Source: Streptomyces sp. YIM 130001
GTDB lineage: Bacteria > Actinomycetota > Actinomycetes > Streptomycetales > Streptomycetaceae
NCBI RefSeq assembly: GCF_003574445.1
Contig: NZ_KZ984552.1
Span: forward strand, 62,001-126,000
Length of the DNA: 64,000 bases
Reading direction: 5' to 3'
Shown: positions 27,707 through 36,649 of the stretch, in pieces
How positions within the stretch are numbered: position 1 is the stretch's first letter
Layout of the letters: each line of letters starts with the position of its first letter
Notes under the pieces: model-generated
Database searches by the model: none
What the model was told of the DNA's origin: nothing
Seen by the model: only the letters and a program-made list of their open reading frames with translations
Translations under genes and position numbers: made by a program

Positions 27707-28446
27707 TGACTCGTCCCATAGCGGCGACGCACGACACCGTGGACGGCGCGCACTTCGCTTTCACCGACAGGTGGGGCGGGGTGAGCGCCGTTCCGTACGA
27801 GGAACTGAACCTCGGCGGTGCGGTGGGCGACAGCCCCGATGCCGTACTCCGCAATCGCGAACTCACCGCGAAGCACCTGGGGATCGATCCGGACCTGGTG
27901 GTCTGGATGAATCAGGTGCACGGACGTGAGGTCGCCACCGTGGATGCTCCCTGGGGAACGTCCGAAGTGCCGGACACCGACGCGGTGGTGACCGTGCGGA
28001 CCGGCCTCGCACTCGCGGTACTCACCGCGGACTGCACCCCCGTACTCCTCGCCGACCCGGTCGCGAAGGTGGCCGGTGCCGCACACGCGGGTCGTCCCGG
28101 GATGGTCGCGGGCGTGGTTCCCGCGGCGGTCGAGGCGATGGTGCGCCTGGGGGCGCAGCCGTCACGGATCGTCGCCCGCACCGGGCCCGCGGTCTGCGGC
28201 CGTTGCTACGAGGTGCCGGACCGGATGCGGGACGAGGTCGCCGAAGTGGAACCCGCGGCGTTCGCCGAGACCAGCTGGGGGACCCCATCGGTCGACGTGA
28301 CCGCGGGGGTCGGCGCGCAGCTCGAGCGACTCGGAATCCGCGACCGCCGGTTCTCGGCGGTGTGCACCCGGGAATCCGGGGATCACTTCTCGTACCGCCG
28401 CGATCGGACCACCGGTCGGCTGGCGGGTTATGTGTGGCTGGATTGA
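27706..28446 (+). CDS. pgeF: Peptidoglycan editing factor PgeF (YlmD, laccase-domain)
   Basis: This 246-residue protein of the YfiH/PgeF family is a multicopper-like fold associated with purine nucleoside activity or hydrolysis of mis-incorporated L-Ala-L-Ser muropeptides. The signature residues are visible: WMNQVHGREV, DAVVTVRTGLALAVLTADCTPVLL (Asp-Cys), GAAHAGRPGMVAGVV (His-Ala-Gly) and C-terminal CTRESGDHFSYRRDRTTGR. The ATG shares one nt with the ftsZ TAA, so it is translationally coupled. Confidence 0.92.
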   Translation: MTRPIAATHDTVDGAHFAFTDRWGGVSAVPYEELNLGGAVGDSPDAVLRNRELTAKHLGIDPDLVVWMNQVHGREVATVDAPWGTSEVPDTDAVVTVRTGLALAVLTADCTPVLLADPVAKVAGAAHAGRPGMVAGVVPAAVEAMVRLGAQPSRIVARTGPAVCGRCYEVPDRMRDEVAEVEPAAFAETSWGTPSVDVTAGVGAQLERLGIRDRRFSAVCTRESGDHFSYRRDRTTGRLAGYVWLD

Positions 28447-28452
28447 TGGGGC

Positions 28453-29172
28453 ATGACGGACCGTAGGGCAGAACTCGCCGCGAACCTCGCGAAGGTGGAG
28501 GAGCGTATCGCCTCGGCGTGCGCCGCTGCCGGCCGGAAGCGGGAGGAGGTGACGCTCATCGTCGTCACCAAGACGTACCCCGCCGAGGATGTGCGCGTTC
28601 TGTCGGAACTCGGTGTGCGGCACGTGGCGGAGAACCGCGACCAGGACGCGGCCCCCAAGGCCGCCGAGAGCGCGGATCTGCCGCTCACTTGGCACTTCGT
28701 CGGTCAACTGCAGACCAATAAGGTGCGATCCGTGGTCGGTTATGCCGATGTGGTGCAGTCGGTGGACCGGCCCAAGTTGGTCTCCGCCCTCTCCGCCGCA
28801 GCGGTACGGGCGGATCGAGAGCTCGGTTGTCTGATCCAGGTCGCCCTGGATGCGGACGAAGGTGGTCGAGGTGAGCGCGGTGGCGTATCACCCGACGGCA
28901 TCGAGGAGTTGGCCGGACTCGTGGCGAATGCGCCCGGTTTGCGGATCGACGGTCTGATGACCGTCGCGCCGCTCACCGGACAGTTCGTCGACCGGCAACA
29001 GGCGGCGTTCGAGCGGCTGGTGGAATTCTCAACCCTCCTGCGCGCAGCCCATCCGGCTGCGAACATGGTGTCAGCAGGGATGAGTTCGGACCTGGAGCAG
29101 GCTGTAGCGGCCGGAGCGACACATGTGCGCGTCGGTACTGCGGTCCTCGGAGTCCGACCCCGGCTCCGGTAA
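28453..29172 (+). CDS. YggS/YlmE-family PLP-binding protein
   Basis: This 239-residue alanine-racemase-fold protein belongs to the PLP homeostasis family. The PLP lysine is in [16 protein letters not shown]; further family marks are [36 protein letters not shown] and the phosphate-binding [20 protein letters not shown] with VGTAVLG at the C-terminus. It starts 6 nt after pgeF. Such proteins buffer pyridoxal phosphate rather than catalyse a defined reaction. Confidence 0.93.
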   Translation: MTDRRAELAANLAKVEERIASACAAAGRKREEVTLIVVTKTYPAEDVRVLSELGVRHVAENRDQDAAPKAAESADLPLTWHFVGQLQTNKVRSVVGYADVVQSVDRPKLVSALSAAAVRADRELGCLIQVALDADEGGRGERGGVSPDGIEELAGLVANAPGLRIDGLMTVAPLTGQFVDRQQAAFERLVEFSTLLRAAHPAANMVSAGMSSDLEQAVAAGATHVRVGTAVLGVRPRLR

Positions 29173-29297
29173 CGTCGCCAAGCAAGTCGGACCACAGCAC
29201 AAAATATGGTCATTCCCGCAGATCAGCGGGGATACCGTGTGGATCGCGGACACTTGGTGGAGTCAGCGGATCCACCACAGAGCGGAGGACTCAGAGA

Positions 29298-29918
29298 ATG
29301 GCCGGCGCGATGCGCAAGATGGCGGTCTACCTCGGCCTCGTGGAGGACGACGGTTACGACGGCCGGGGATTCGACCCCGACGACGAGTTCGAACCCGAGC
29401 TGGATCCGGAGCCCGAGCGGGACCGCAGGCGGCATGAACCGCACCAGGTGCAGGAGGAGGAACCGGCGCGAAAGGTACACGCGCCGGCTCCCCGTGAACC
29501 GCTGCCACAGTCCGCGCCCGTGCCCGCCGAAATTGGACGTCCGGCGCGTATCGCCCCCGTGGCATCCATCACACCTGAACGCCAGAGCCTGGAGAAGAAC
29601 GCACCGGTGATCATGCCCAAAGTTGTGTCCGAGCGGGAGCCGTACCGCATCACCACATTGCACCCCCGGACCTACAACGAGGCCCGTACCATCGGGGAAC
29701 ACTTCCGTGAGGGCACCCCGGTGATCATGAATCTCACGGAGATGGATGACACGGATGCGAAGCGACTTGTCGACTTTGCCGCCGGTCTGGTCTTCGGACT
29801 GCATGGCAGCATTGAGCGAGTGACGCAGAAGGTGTTCCTGTTGTCGCCTGCTAACGTCGATGTCACGGCGGAGGACAAGGCCCGCATCGCAGAGGGCGGG
29901 TTCTTCAACCAGAGCTGA
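29298..29918 (+). CDS. sepF: Cell division protein SepF
   Basis: This 206-residue protein anchors FtsZ to the membrane. It has an N-terminal amphipathic anchor ([18 protein letters not shown]), a charged variable linker (about 20-115) and the SepF core ([60 protein letters not shown]) that dimerises and binds the FtsZ C-terminal peptide. The second Met at residue 5 is an alternative start. A 125-bp gap precedes it. Confidence 0.95.
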   Translation: MAGAMRKMAVYLGLVEDDGYDGRGFDPDDEFEPELDPEPERDRRRHEPHQVQEEEPARKVHAPAPREPLPQSAPVPAEIGRPARIAPVASITPERQSLEKNAPVIMPKVVSEREPYRITTLHPRTYNEARTIGEHFREGTPVIMNLTEMDDTDAKRLVDFAAGLVFGLHGSIERVTQKVFLLSPANVDVTAEDKARIAEGGFFNQS

Positions 29919-29966
29919 GACGCAACACCGGATACGGCACGAGACAGGGGAGAGGGAAGCGCGAGC

Positions 29967-30251
29967 ATGAGCGTTGTCTGGGAAGTGCTCTACATCGCGC
30001 TGATGTGTTTCCTGATCGTTCTGATCTTCCGGTTGGTCATGGACTACGTCTTCCAGTTCGCCCGCTCGTGGCAACCCGGCAAGGCGATGGTGGTCGTACT
30101 GGAGGCCACCTACACTGTCACCGATCCACCGCTCAAGCTTCTGCGGCGGTTCATCCCGCCGTTGCGCCTCGGGGGCGTGGCGCTCGACTTGTCCTTCTTC
30201 GTGCTGATGATCATCGTCTACATCCTGATCTCCGTCGTGAGCCGGCTGTGA
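29967..30251 (+). CDS. YggT-family membrane protein (YlmG)
   Basis: This 94-residue protein has two YggT helices: LYIALMCFLIVLIFRLVMDYV at the N-terminus and LDLSFFVLMIIVYILISVV at the C-terminus. Between them are the basic motif and TDPPLKLLRRFIPPLRLGG, the diagnostic YggT loop. It lies 48 nt after sepF with GGGGAGAGGGA upstream. It is a division-cluster accessory; the molecular role is unclear. Confidence 0.92.
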   Translation: MSVVWEVLYIALMCFLIVLIFRLVMDYVFQFARSWQPGKAMVVVLEATYTVTDPPLKLLRRFIPPLRLGGVALDLSFFVLMIIVYILISVVSRL

Positions 30252-30306
30252 GCGCGATGTCAACTACGTTCTTGCCGAATGCCGACGACTACGTTGAGGT
30301 GAAGAG

Positions 30307-31431
30307 ATGCCGTTGAGCCCCGAGGACGTGCGGAACAAACAGTTCACGACCGTCCGTCTCCGAGAAGGCTATGACGAGGACGAGGTCGATGCCTTCCTCG
30401 ATGAGGTGGAAGCAGAACTGACCCGCCTGCTCCGAGAGAACGAGGACCTGCGCGCCAAACTGGCAGCGGCCACTCGTGCCGCCGCGCAGAACCAGCAGCA
30501 GGGCGGCGGCATGCGCAAGCCCGAGCCGCAGGACCAGCGTGGTCCTGGCGCCCCGGTGCCCGCCGCAATATCTGGACCGCAGCCGGTCCCGCCGCAGCAG
30601 CAGCACCCCATGGGTGGGCCGCCGCAGCTTCCCGGTGGCGCACCGCAGTTGCCCCCCGGCCCCGGTGGCCATGGTCCCGGTGGCCCGCAGGGTCCCGGCG
30701 GACCGCAGGGCGGTCCTCCCATGCAGGGTGGCCCGATGGGCGGTCCCATGGGTGGTCCCGGCGGACCGCAGCAGCAGCTGCCCCAGCAGCAGGGTGGCCA
30801 GGGCGGCCCCGGTGGCGACAGCGCGGCTCGCGTTCTGTCGCTGGCCCAGCAGACCGCCGACCAGGCGATCGCCGAGGCCCGTTCCGAGGCCAACAAGATT
30901 GTGGGCGAGGCGCGTTCGCGTGCCGAGGGCCTCGAGCGTGATGCCCGTGCCAAGGCGGATGCCCTGGAGCGGGACGCGCAGGAGAAGCACCGCGTAGCGA
31001 TGGGCTCCCTGGAGTCCGCACGTGCCACGCTGGAGCGCAAGGTCGAGGACCTGCGTGGATTCGAGCGCGAGTACCGGACGCGACTGAAGTCCTACCTGGA
31101 GAGCCAGCTGCGTCAGCTGGAGACCCAGGCCGACGACTCGCTCGCCCCGCCGCGTCAGCCGGCGGCCGCCTCGCTGCCGCCGTCGCCCTCGATGGCTCCG
31201 GCCGGTGCGGGTGCGCCTTCCATGGGAGGCGGCCACACCATGGGTGGGGGCAACCCCTCCATGGGCGGCAACAACGGCTCGATGGGTGGCGGTGCGTCGT
31301 ACGGCGGGCAGCAGCAGATGGCTCCCGCGATGACGCAGCCGATGGCGCCGGTTCGGCCCCAGGGGCCGCAGCCGATGCAGCAGGCGCCCTCGCCGATGCG
31401 TGGGTTCCTCATCGACGAGGACGACAACTGA
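30307..31431 (+). CDS. divIVA: Polar growth protein DivIVA
   Basis: This 374-residue coiled-coil protein begins with the conserved membrane-curvature-binding module (MPLSPEDVRNKQFTTVRLRE, DEDEVDAFLDEVEAELTRLL, about 1-62). A Pro/Gln/Gly-rich insert (about 75-175), a long coiled coil (about 178-280: TADQAIAEARSEANKIVGEA, LERDARAKADALERDAQEKH) and a Gly/Met-rich tail with GGxxxMGGG repeats (about 295-360) follow. DivIVA organises tip extension and branching in Streptomyces. The long low-complexity insert and tail are typical for the genus. A T-tailed terminator follows. Confidence 0.97.
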   Translation: MPLSPEDVRNKQFTTVRLREGYDEDEVDAFLDEVEAELTRLLRENEDLRAKLAAATRAAAQNQQQGGGMRKPEPQDQRGPGAPVPAAISGPQPVPPQQQHPMGGPPQLPGGAPQLPPGPGGHGPGGPQGPGGPQGGPPMQGGPMGGPMGGPGGPQQQLPQQQGGQGGPGGDSAARVLSLAQQTADQAIAEARSEANKIVGEARSRAEGLERDARAKADALERDAQEKHRVAMGSLESARATLERKVEDLRGFEREYRTRLKSYLESQLRQLETQADDSLAPPRQPAAASLPPSPSMAPAGAGAPSMGGGHTMGGGNPSMGGNNGSMGGGASYGGQQQMAPAMTQPMAPVRPQGPQPMQQAPSPMRGFLIDEDDN

Positions 31432-31477
31432 GCCGCGTGCGCGCGGGTAGCGCGTAGCGCGTCGGCAGCGCGGTTTG

Positions 31478-31523
31478 AGGCCGGGGCCCGGGGAGTGTGA
31501 ACTTCCCGGGCCCCGGCCTTTTT
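31478..31523 (+). terminator. Rho-independent terminator of divIVA
   Basis: The 15-bp arms at 31478-31492 (aggccggggcccggg) and 31505-31519 pair around a 12-nt loop and are followed by ttttt. It is the clearest intrinsic terminator in the window, 46 nt after the divIVA stop. Confidence 0.85.
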
Positions 31524-31609
31524 GGCTGTCCGTGCCGGAGTGGCCGCCTCGGGGCGCTGACCCGGACTCCGCTCCTCGACCGCCGGAGGGGCTTGAGTCG
31601 GGGAAGGCA

Positions 31610-31644
31610 CATCGGGCGGGCTGGAGTGTCCAGCCCGCCCGATG
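31610..31644. terminator. 16-bp hairpin between divIVA and ileS
   Basis: The arms catcgggcgggctgga (31610-31625) and its exact complement (31629-31644) are separated by gtg. It lies 36 nt beyond the ileS stop, so it probably terminates the leftward ileS transcript and backs up the divIVA terminator. Confidence 0.7.
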
Positions 31645-31679
31645 TTCGGGGTGAGTTCGTCAGGTCGGTGCCCCGGGGC

Positions 31680-34600
31680 CTATGCCTTGCGGAGGTGGAA
31701 GGTGAGGGCGAGGGGGGCGTCCTCGAAGGCGGGGCCGTACGTCTCGTCCGGCGCCTCGCGGGTGAAGGCGTCGGCGAGGACCTCGTCGGAGATCAGGGGC
31801 GTCTGCTCGGCGAGCGCGGAGGCCGTCTCGTCGGAGGTCGTGGACCAGCGGACCTCGATCCGGTCGGCGACGTCCAGGCCGCTGTTCTTGCGGGCCTCCT
31901 GGATCAGCCGGATCGCGTCCCGGGCCAGGCCCGCACGGCGCAGCTCCTCGGTGATCTCCAGGTCGAGCGCGACCGTGGCGCCCGAGTCGGAGGCCACCGA
32001 CCAACCCTCGCGCGGCGTCTCGGTGATGATCACCTCGTCGGGGCCGAGCGTCACCGTCTCGCCCTCGACCTCGACGGAGGCCGTACCGGCACGCAGGGCG
32101 CGGGACAGTGCGGCCGCGTCCGCCTCGGCCACGGCCTTCGCCACGGCCTGGACGCCCTTGCCGAAACGCTTGCCGAGCGTACGGAAGTTGGCCTTCGCCG
32201 TGGTGTCCACGAGGGAGCCGCCCACCTCGCTGAGCGAGGCCAGCGAGGAGACGTTCAGTTCCTCGGTGATCTGGGCGCGCAGTGCGTCGTCGAGGGCCTC
32301 GAAGCCGGCCACCGCGACCAGCGCGCGGGACAGCGGCTGGCGGGTCTTCACCCCGGACTCGGCGCGGGTGGCACGGCCCAGCTCCACCACGCGACGTACC
32401 AGGAGCATCTGCTGGGACAGTGTCGGGTCGATCATCGAGGCGTCCGCCTCGGGCCACGAGGACAGGTGCACCGACTCCGGGGCGTCGGGGGTGACCGGCA
32501 CGACCAGGTCCTGCCAGACCCGCTCGGTGATGAACGGGGTGAGCGGCGCGAGCAGTCGGGTCACCGTCTCCACGACCTCGTGCAGCGTGCGCAGTGCCGC
32601 CTTGTCGCCCTGCCAGAAGCGGCGGCGGGAGCGGCGGACGTACCAGTTGGAGAGGTCGTCGACGAAGGCGGACAGGAGCTTGCCGGCGCGCTGGGTGTCG
32701 TAGGAGTCGAGGGCCTCGGTGCAGCCGGCGACCAGGGTGTTCAGCTCGCCGAGCAGCCAGCGGTCGAGGATCGTGCGGTCCGCCGGTGCCGGATCGGCCT
32801 CGCTGGGCGACCAGTTGGAGGTGCGGGCGTAGAGGGCCTGGAAGGCGACCGTGTTCCAGTACGTGAGGAGGGTCTTGCGGACGACCTCCTGGATCGTGCC
32901 ATGGCCGACCCGGCGGGCCGCCCAGGGCGAGCCGCCTGCGGCCATGAACCAGCGCACCGCGTCGGCGCCGTGCTGGTCCATCAGCGCGATGGGCTCCAGG
33001 ATGTTGCCCAGGTGCTTGGACATCTTGCGGCCGTCCTCGGCGAGGATGTGGCCGAGGCAGACGACGTTCTCGTAACTGGACTTGTCGAAGACCAGGGTCC
33101 CGACGGCCATCAGGGTGTAGAACCAGCCGCGGGTCTGGTCGATGGCCTCCGAGATGAACTGCGCCGGGTAGCGCTGCTCGAAGAGCTCCTTGTTCCGGTA
33201 CGGGTAGCCCCACTGTGCGAAGGGCATCGAACCCGAGTCGTACCAGGCGTCGATGACCTCGGGCACGCGGGTGGCCGTCGCCGAGCACTGCGGGCAGTCG
33301 AAGGTGACCGCGTCGATGTACGGGCGGTGCGGGTCGAGTGAGGACTGGTCGATGCCGGTCAGCTCGGTCAGTTCGGCACGCGAGCCGACGCAGGTGAGGT
33401 GGCCCTCTTCGCAGCGCCAGATGGGCAGCGGGGTACCCCAGTAGCGGTTGCGGGACAGGGCCCAGTCGATGTTGTTGTTGAGCCAGTCGCCGTAGCGGCC
33501 GTGCTTGACGGAGTCCGGGAACCAGTTGGTCTTCTCGTTCTCCTCGAGGAGTCGGTCCTTGATCCGGGTGGTGCGGATGTACCAGGACGGCTGCGCGTAG
33601 TAGAGCAGCGCGGTGTGGCAGCGCCAGCAGTGCGGGTAGCTGTGCTCGTACGGTACGTGCCGGAACAGCAGGCCGCGGTCGGCCAGGTCCTGGGTGAGGG
33701 CCTCGTCGGCCTTCTTGAAGAACACGCCGCCGACCAGCGGGAGTTCCTCCTCGAAGGTGCCGTCCGGGCGGACCGGGTTCACCACCGGCAGGCCGTACGC
33801 GCGACAGACCAGGAGGTCGTCCTCACCGAAGGCGGGGGACTGGTGGACCAGACCCGTGCCGTCCTCGGTGGTGACGTACTCGGCGTTGACGACGTAGTGC
33901 GCGGGGGCGGGGAACTCCACCAGCTCGAAGGGGCGTCGGTATGTCCAGCGCTCCATCTCGGCGCCGGTGAAGCGCTCTCCGGTCGGCTCCCAGCCTTCGC
34001 CGAGCGCCTTCTCGACCAGCGGCTCGGCGACGACCAGCTTCTCGGCGCCGTCCGTCGCGACGACGTAGGTCACCTCGGGGTGGGCCGCGACCGCCGTGTT
34101 GGACACCAGGGTCCAGGGGGTCGTCGTCCAGACGAGGAGCGCGGCCTCGCCCGCGAGCGGCCCCGAGGTCAGCGGGAAGCGGACGAAGACGGACGGGTCG
34201 ACGACCGTCTCGTAGCCCTGGGCCAGCTCGTGGTCGGACAGGCCCGTGCCGCAGCGCGGGCACCAGGGGGCGACGCGGTGGTCCTGGACCAGCAGGTCCT
34301 TGTTGAAGATCTCCTTCAGGGACCACCAGACGGACTCGACGTACTCGGGGTCCATCGTGCGGTACGCGTCGTCGAGGTCGACCCAGTAGCCCATGCGCTG
34401 GGTGAGCTCGGCGAAGGCGTCGGTGTGACGGGTCACGGACTCGCGGCACTTGGCGTTGAACTCGGCGATGCCGTACGCCTCGATGTCCTTCTTGCCGTTG
34501 AACCCGAGTTCCTTCTCGACGGCGAGCTCGACCGGCAGGCCGTGGCAGTCCCAGCCGGCCTTGCGGGCGACGTGGTAGCCGCGCATGGTGCGGAAGCGGG

Positions 34601-34820
34601 GGAAGACGTCCTTGAAGACGCGGGCCTCGATGTGGTGGGCGCCCGGCATGCCGTTGGCCGTGGGCGGGCCCTCGTAGAAGACCCACTCCGGGCGGCCCTC
34701 GGACTGCTCGAGGCTCTTGGCGAAGATCTTCTGCTGGTCCCAGAAGTCGAGCACGGCGTGCTCGATGGCGGGCAGGTCGACCTGGGCGGGCACCTGGCGG
34801 TACTGCGGCTGCGTGTTCAA
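31680..34820 (-). CDS. ileS: Isoleucyl-tRNA synthetase
   Basis: This 1046-residue class Ia synthetase charges tRNA-Ile. Landmarks are the HIGH-equivalent region GMPGAHHIEARVFKDVFPRF, GWDCHGLPVELAVEKELG, the editing domain (WTTTPWTLVSNTAVAAHPEV), KMSK at 599-602 and the anticodon-binding C-terminal third. The length and the HIGH-region form resemble the eukaryote-like type 2 IleRS, which tends to resist mupirocin; that is inference. The start is a TTG at 34820, supported by GGAGGAAG 4 nt upstream. Expression is almost certainly controlled by the T-box leader upstream. Confidence 0.96.
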   Translation of the reverse strand: MNTQPQYRQVPAQVDLPAIEHAVLDFWDQQKIFAKSLEQSEGRPEWVFYEGPPTANGMPGAHHIEARVFKDVFPRFRTMRGYHVARKAGWDCHGLPVELAVEKELGFNGKKDIEAYGIAEFNAKCRESVTRHTDAFAELTQRMGYWVDLDDAYRTMDPEYVESVWWSLKEIFNKDLLVQDHRVAPWCPRCGTGLSDHELAQGYETVVDPSVFVRFPLTSGPLAGEAALLVWTTTPWTLVSNTAVAAHPEVTYVVATDGAEKLVVAEPLVEKALGEGWEPTGERFTGAEMERWTYRRPFELVEFPAPAHYVVNAEYVTTEDGTGLVHQSPAFGEDDLLVCRAYGLPVVNPVRPDGTFEEELPLVGGVFFKKADEALTQDLADRGLLFRHVPYEHSYPHCWRCHTALLYYAQPSWYIRTTRIKDRLLEENEKTNWFPDSVKHGRYGDWLNNNIDWALSRNRYWGTPLPIWRCEEGHLTCVGSRAELTELTGIDQSSLDPHRPYIDAVTFDCPQCSATATRVPEVIDAWYDSGSMPFAQWGYPYRNKELFEQRYPAQFISEAIDQTRGWFYTLMAVGTLVFDKSSYENVVCLGHILAEDGRKMSKHLGNILEPIALMDQHGADAVRWFMAAGGSPWAARRVGHGTIQEVVRKTLLTYWNTVAFQALYARTSNWSPSEADPAPADRTILDRWLLGELNTLVAGCTEALDSYDTQRAGKLLSAFVDDLSNWYVRRSRRRFWQGDKAALRTLHEVVETVTRLLAPLTPFITERVWQDLVVPVTPDAPESVHLSSWPEADASMIDPTLSQQMLLVRRVVELGRATRAESGVKTRQPLSRALVAVAGFEALDDALRAQITEELNVSSLASLSEVGGSLVDTTAKANFRTLGKRFGKGVQAVAKAVAEADAAALSRALRAGTASVEVEGETVTLGPDEVIITETPREGWSVASDSGATVALDLEITEELRRAGLARDAIRLIQEARKNSGLDVADRIEVRWSTTSDETASALAEQTPLISDEVLADAFTREAPDETYGPAFEDAPLALTFHLRKA

Positions 34821-34839
34821 CGAGCTTCCTCCGGCGGAC

Positions 34840-35110
34840 TACTGACTTCCGTCGAAGGGACGAGGCCTGCTACGCAGGGCTCCCGCGGTACCACCCTCCT
34901 TGGCCCTCCGGCGCGTGTGCGCGGGCGGGCCCCCTCATTGGGGTCGCGATGCCGGGTCTACTGGCCGGGGGCCGCACCTCGTGGGGGCGGTCCGCGGTGT
35001 TCTTCCGGCGGCTCCGGGGTGATCTTCGCGCTCGCGCCTGCCCCCGGGCTCACACCGTCCCCGGGTCGCTCCTGGCCGCGTACGGACGCTACTCGTCCCC
35101 GTCGATGCCT
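34840..35110 (-). ncRNA. T-box riboswitch leader of ileS
   Basis: Read on the minus strand, the leader contains the T-box core AGGGTGGTACCGCGG (34897-34883), whose UGGU pairs with the NCCA end of uncharged tRNA. The downstream CGTCCCT (34863-34857) can pair with AGGG to form the antisequestor. About 125 nt upstream, GAAGATCACCCC carries a likely specifier AUC codon (35023-35021), matching isoleucine. GGGGACGAGTAGCG near 35100 fits the base of stem I. No T tract follows, while CCTC in the 3' part could pair with the GGAGG of ileS, so control is probably at translation initiation. Confidence 0.88.
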
Positions 35111-35483
35111 TTCGCTGGTCCCCGTGCTCCCGGCTTCCCTCCGGTGGTGTCGGGAGGTGCGCCCAGAGCGTGGGGACTCCCACAGTGTACGGGCCCCCGG
35201 GTGCGGGCGCGCACTGGATTTACGGCTTCGGGAGGCCGGGACCGAGGCGGCCGGGGCGGGGCTCGGGTGACCCGAATGGCCACCTGCGGCCGGAGTGTGC
35301 CCACGGTGCGGGTTCGGCCGGAATACCTGGCGGGGAGCTGGGCACAACGTGTGCAAGCCCGCCGCGTGACACCGGCGAGGCGGGTGGATCGGGCGGCGTG
35401 CCCCGTTGCCGCGGGCGTGAAGTCGATTTATCGTCCCAGCACGATTCGCGAGCAAGATCACAAATTGTGAAGGGGCCGCGACC

Positions 35484-36467
35484 ATGGTGGCGAAGAAGAC
35501 CGCCGTACAGCAGTCGGAGTCCACCGAATCCACGGACGCGGCGGCCAAGAACGTGCACGGCAAGAAGTCCACGGCCAAGACCGCGGCCAAGAAGGCTGCC
35601 GAGAAGGCGGTGGCGACGACGCCTGCGGCGAAGGCGGCGCAGAAGAAGGCCGCGGCCAAGAAGGCGGCACCCGCGAAGGGGACCGCCAAGAAGACCGCGG
35701 CCAAGAAGACCACGACGAAGAAGGCGGCGGCGAAGAAGACGGCGGCCGGGGAGACGGCCGAGGCGCAGGGGCCGGCCAAGACGACGGCGCCCGCGAAGAA
35801 GACGCCTCCGGCCAAGAAGGCGGCGGCGAAGAAGACCGCGGCCGGCCACGGTGCCGCGGGCGGCACGACGACGAAAAGCGCGACCGGCAAGGACCGCGCC
35901 GCGGCGAGCGGCACGGGCGAGGAGCGGGCGGCAGCACTGCCGGCCGCCGATGACGCGGCCGAGGCCGCTGGGACGACGGGAGCCAGGTCGGTGGTTGCGA
36001 AGAAGACCCCAGGGACGGCGACGGCAGAATCGGCGGTGCCTCCGGCGCGGGGTGAGGGCTCCGCTGGGCCGGGCGAGCTCGCGGTGCGGCCGGGGGAGGA
36101 CCCGTGGACTCCGGAAGAGGTCGCGGGGGCCCGTACGGAACTCGCAGGTGAGGTGGAGCGGCTGCGCACCGAGATCTCGACGGCCGAGGAGTCCCTCGTC
36201 GGCCTGATGCGGGACTCCGGTGACGGTGCCGGCGACGACCAGGCGGACACCGGCACCAAGAACATCACGCGGGAGACGGAGGTGGCGCTGGCCGCCAACG
36301 CCCGCGAGATGCTCGAGCAGACCGAGCGGGCGCTGCGCCAGCTCGACGCCGGCACCTACGGTCTGTGCGAGAACTGCGGGCAGGCGATCGGCAAGGCCCG
36401 TATGCAGGCGTTCCCGCGGGCCACGCTCTGCGTGGAGTGCAAGCAGAAGCAGGAGCGGCGTTACTAG
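35484..36467 (+). CDS. Histone H1-like/DksA-type fusion protein (DdbA-like)
   Basis: This 327-residue protein is two proteins in one. Residues 1-140 are Lys/Ala-rich with many KKAAAKKT/KTAAKK repeats like eukaryotic histone H1 tails. Residues about 215-327 form a TraR/DksA-type domain with a coiled coil (VERLRTEISTAEESLVGLM, NAREMLEQTERALRQLDAGT) and a C4 zinc finger, Cys295, Cys298, Cys316 and Cys319. It matches the Streptomyces DdbA protein (SCO2075 family) described as nucleoid-associated. It probably binds DNA through the tail and may touch RNA polymerase through the DksA part. The ATG follows GAAGGGGC. The divergent gap 35111-35483 holds no gene I can support. Confidence 0.9.
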   Translation: MVAKKTAVQQSESTESTDAAAKNVHGKKSTAKTAAKKAAEKAVATTPAAKAAQKKAAAKKAAPAKGTAKKTAAKKTTTKKAAAKKTAAGETAEAQGPAKTTAPAKKTPPAKKAAAKKTAAGHGAAGGTTTKSATGKDRAAASGTGEERAAALPAADDAAEAAGTTGARSVVAKKTPGTATAESAVPPARGEGSAGPGELAVRPGEDPWTPEEVAGARTELAGEVERLRTEISTAEESLVGLMRDSGDGAGDDQADTGTKNITRETEVALAANAREMLEQTERALRQLDAGTYGLCENCGQAIGKARMQAFPRATLCVECKQKQERRY

Positions 36468-36649
36468 GGGTCTCTCCCCTGGCGGCAGCGGCAGCGCCAG
36501 CGGCGGCGGACGCGGTCGTTCCGGCGGGAACCACGGGGCGGTGCGGGGCGTTGAACCGGTGCCGTGGACCGGGGCAACCGGGCGGCGCGGCCGCCGCAGA
36601 GGTGTGTCGTACCCTCATCCTCAGTCGGCATCTAGGTTGAGGGACTCAC

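Noticed and set aside
33399..35270. 623-codon + strand frame opposite ileS
   Set aside because: It is a shadow of the ileS reading frame; the minus-strand protein has every IleRS motif and a T-box leader.
36466..36480. agggg-tctct-cccct hairpin at the stop of the DksA-like gene
   Set aside because: The stem is only 5 bp with no T tract; too weak to call a terminator.
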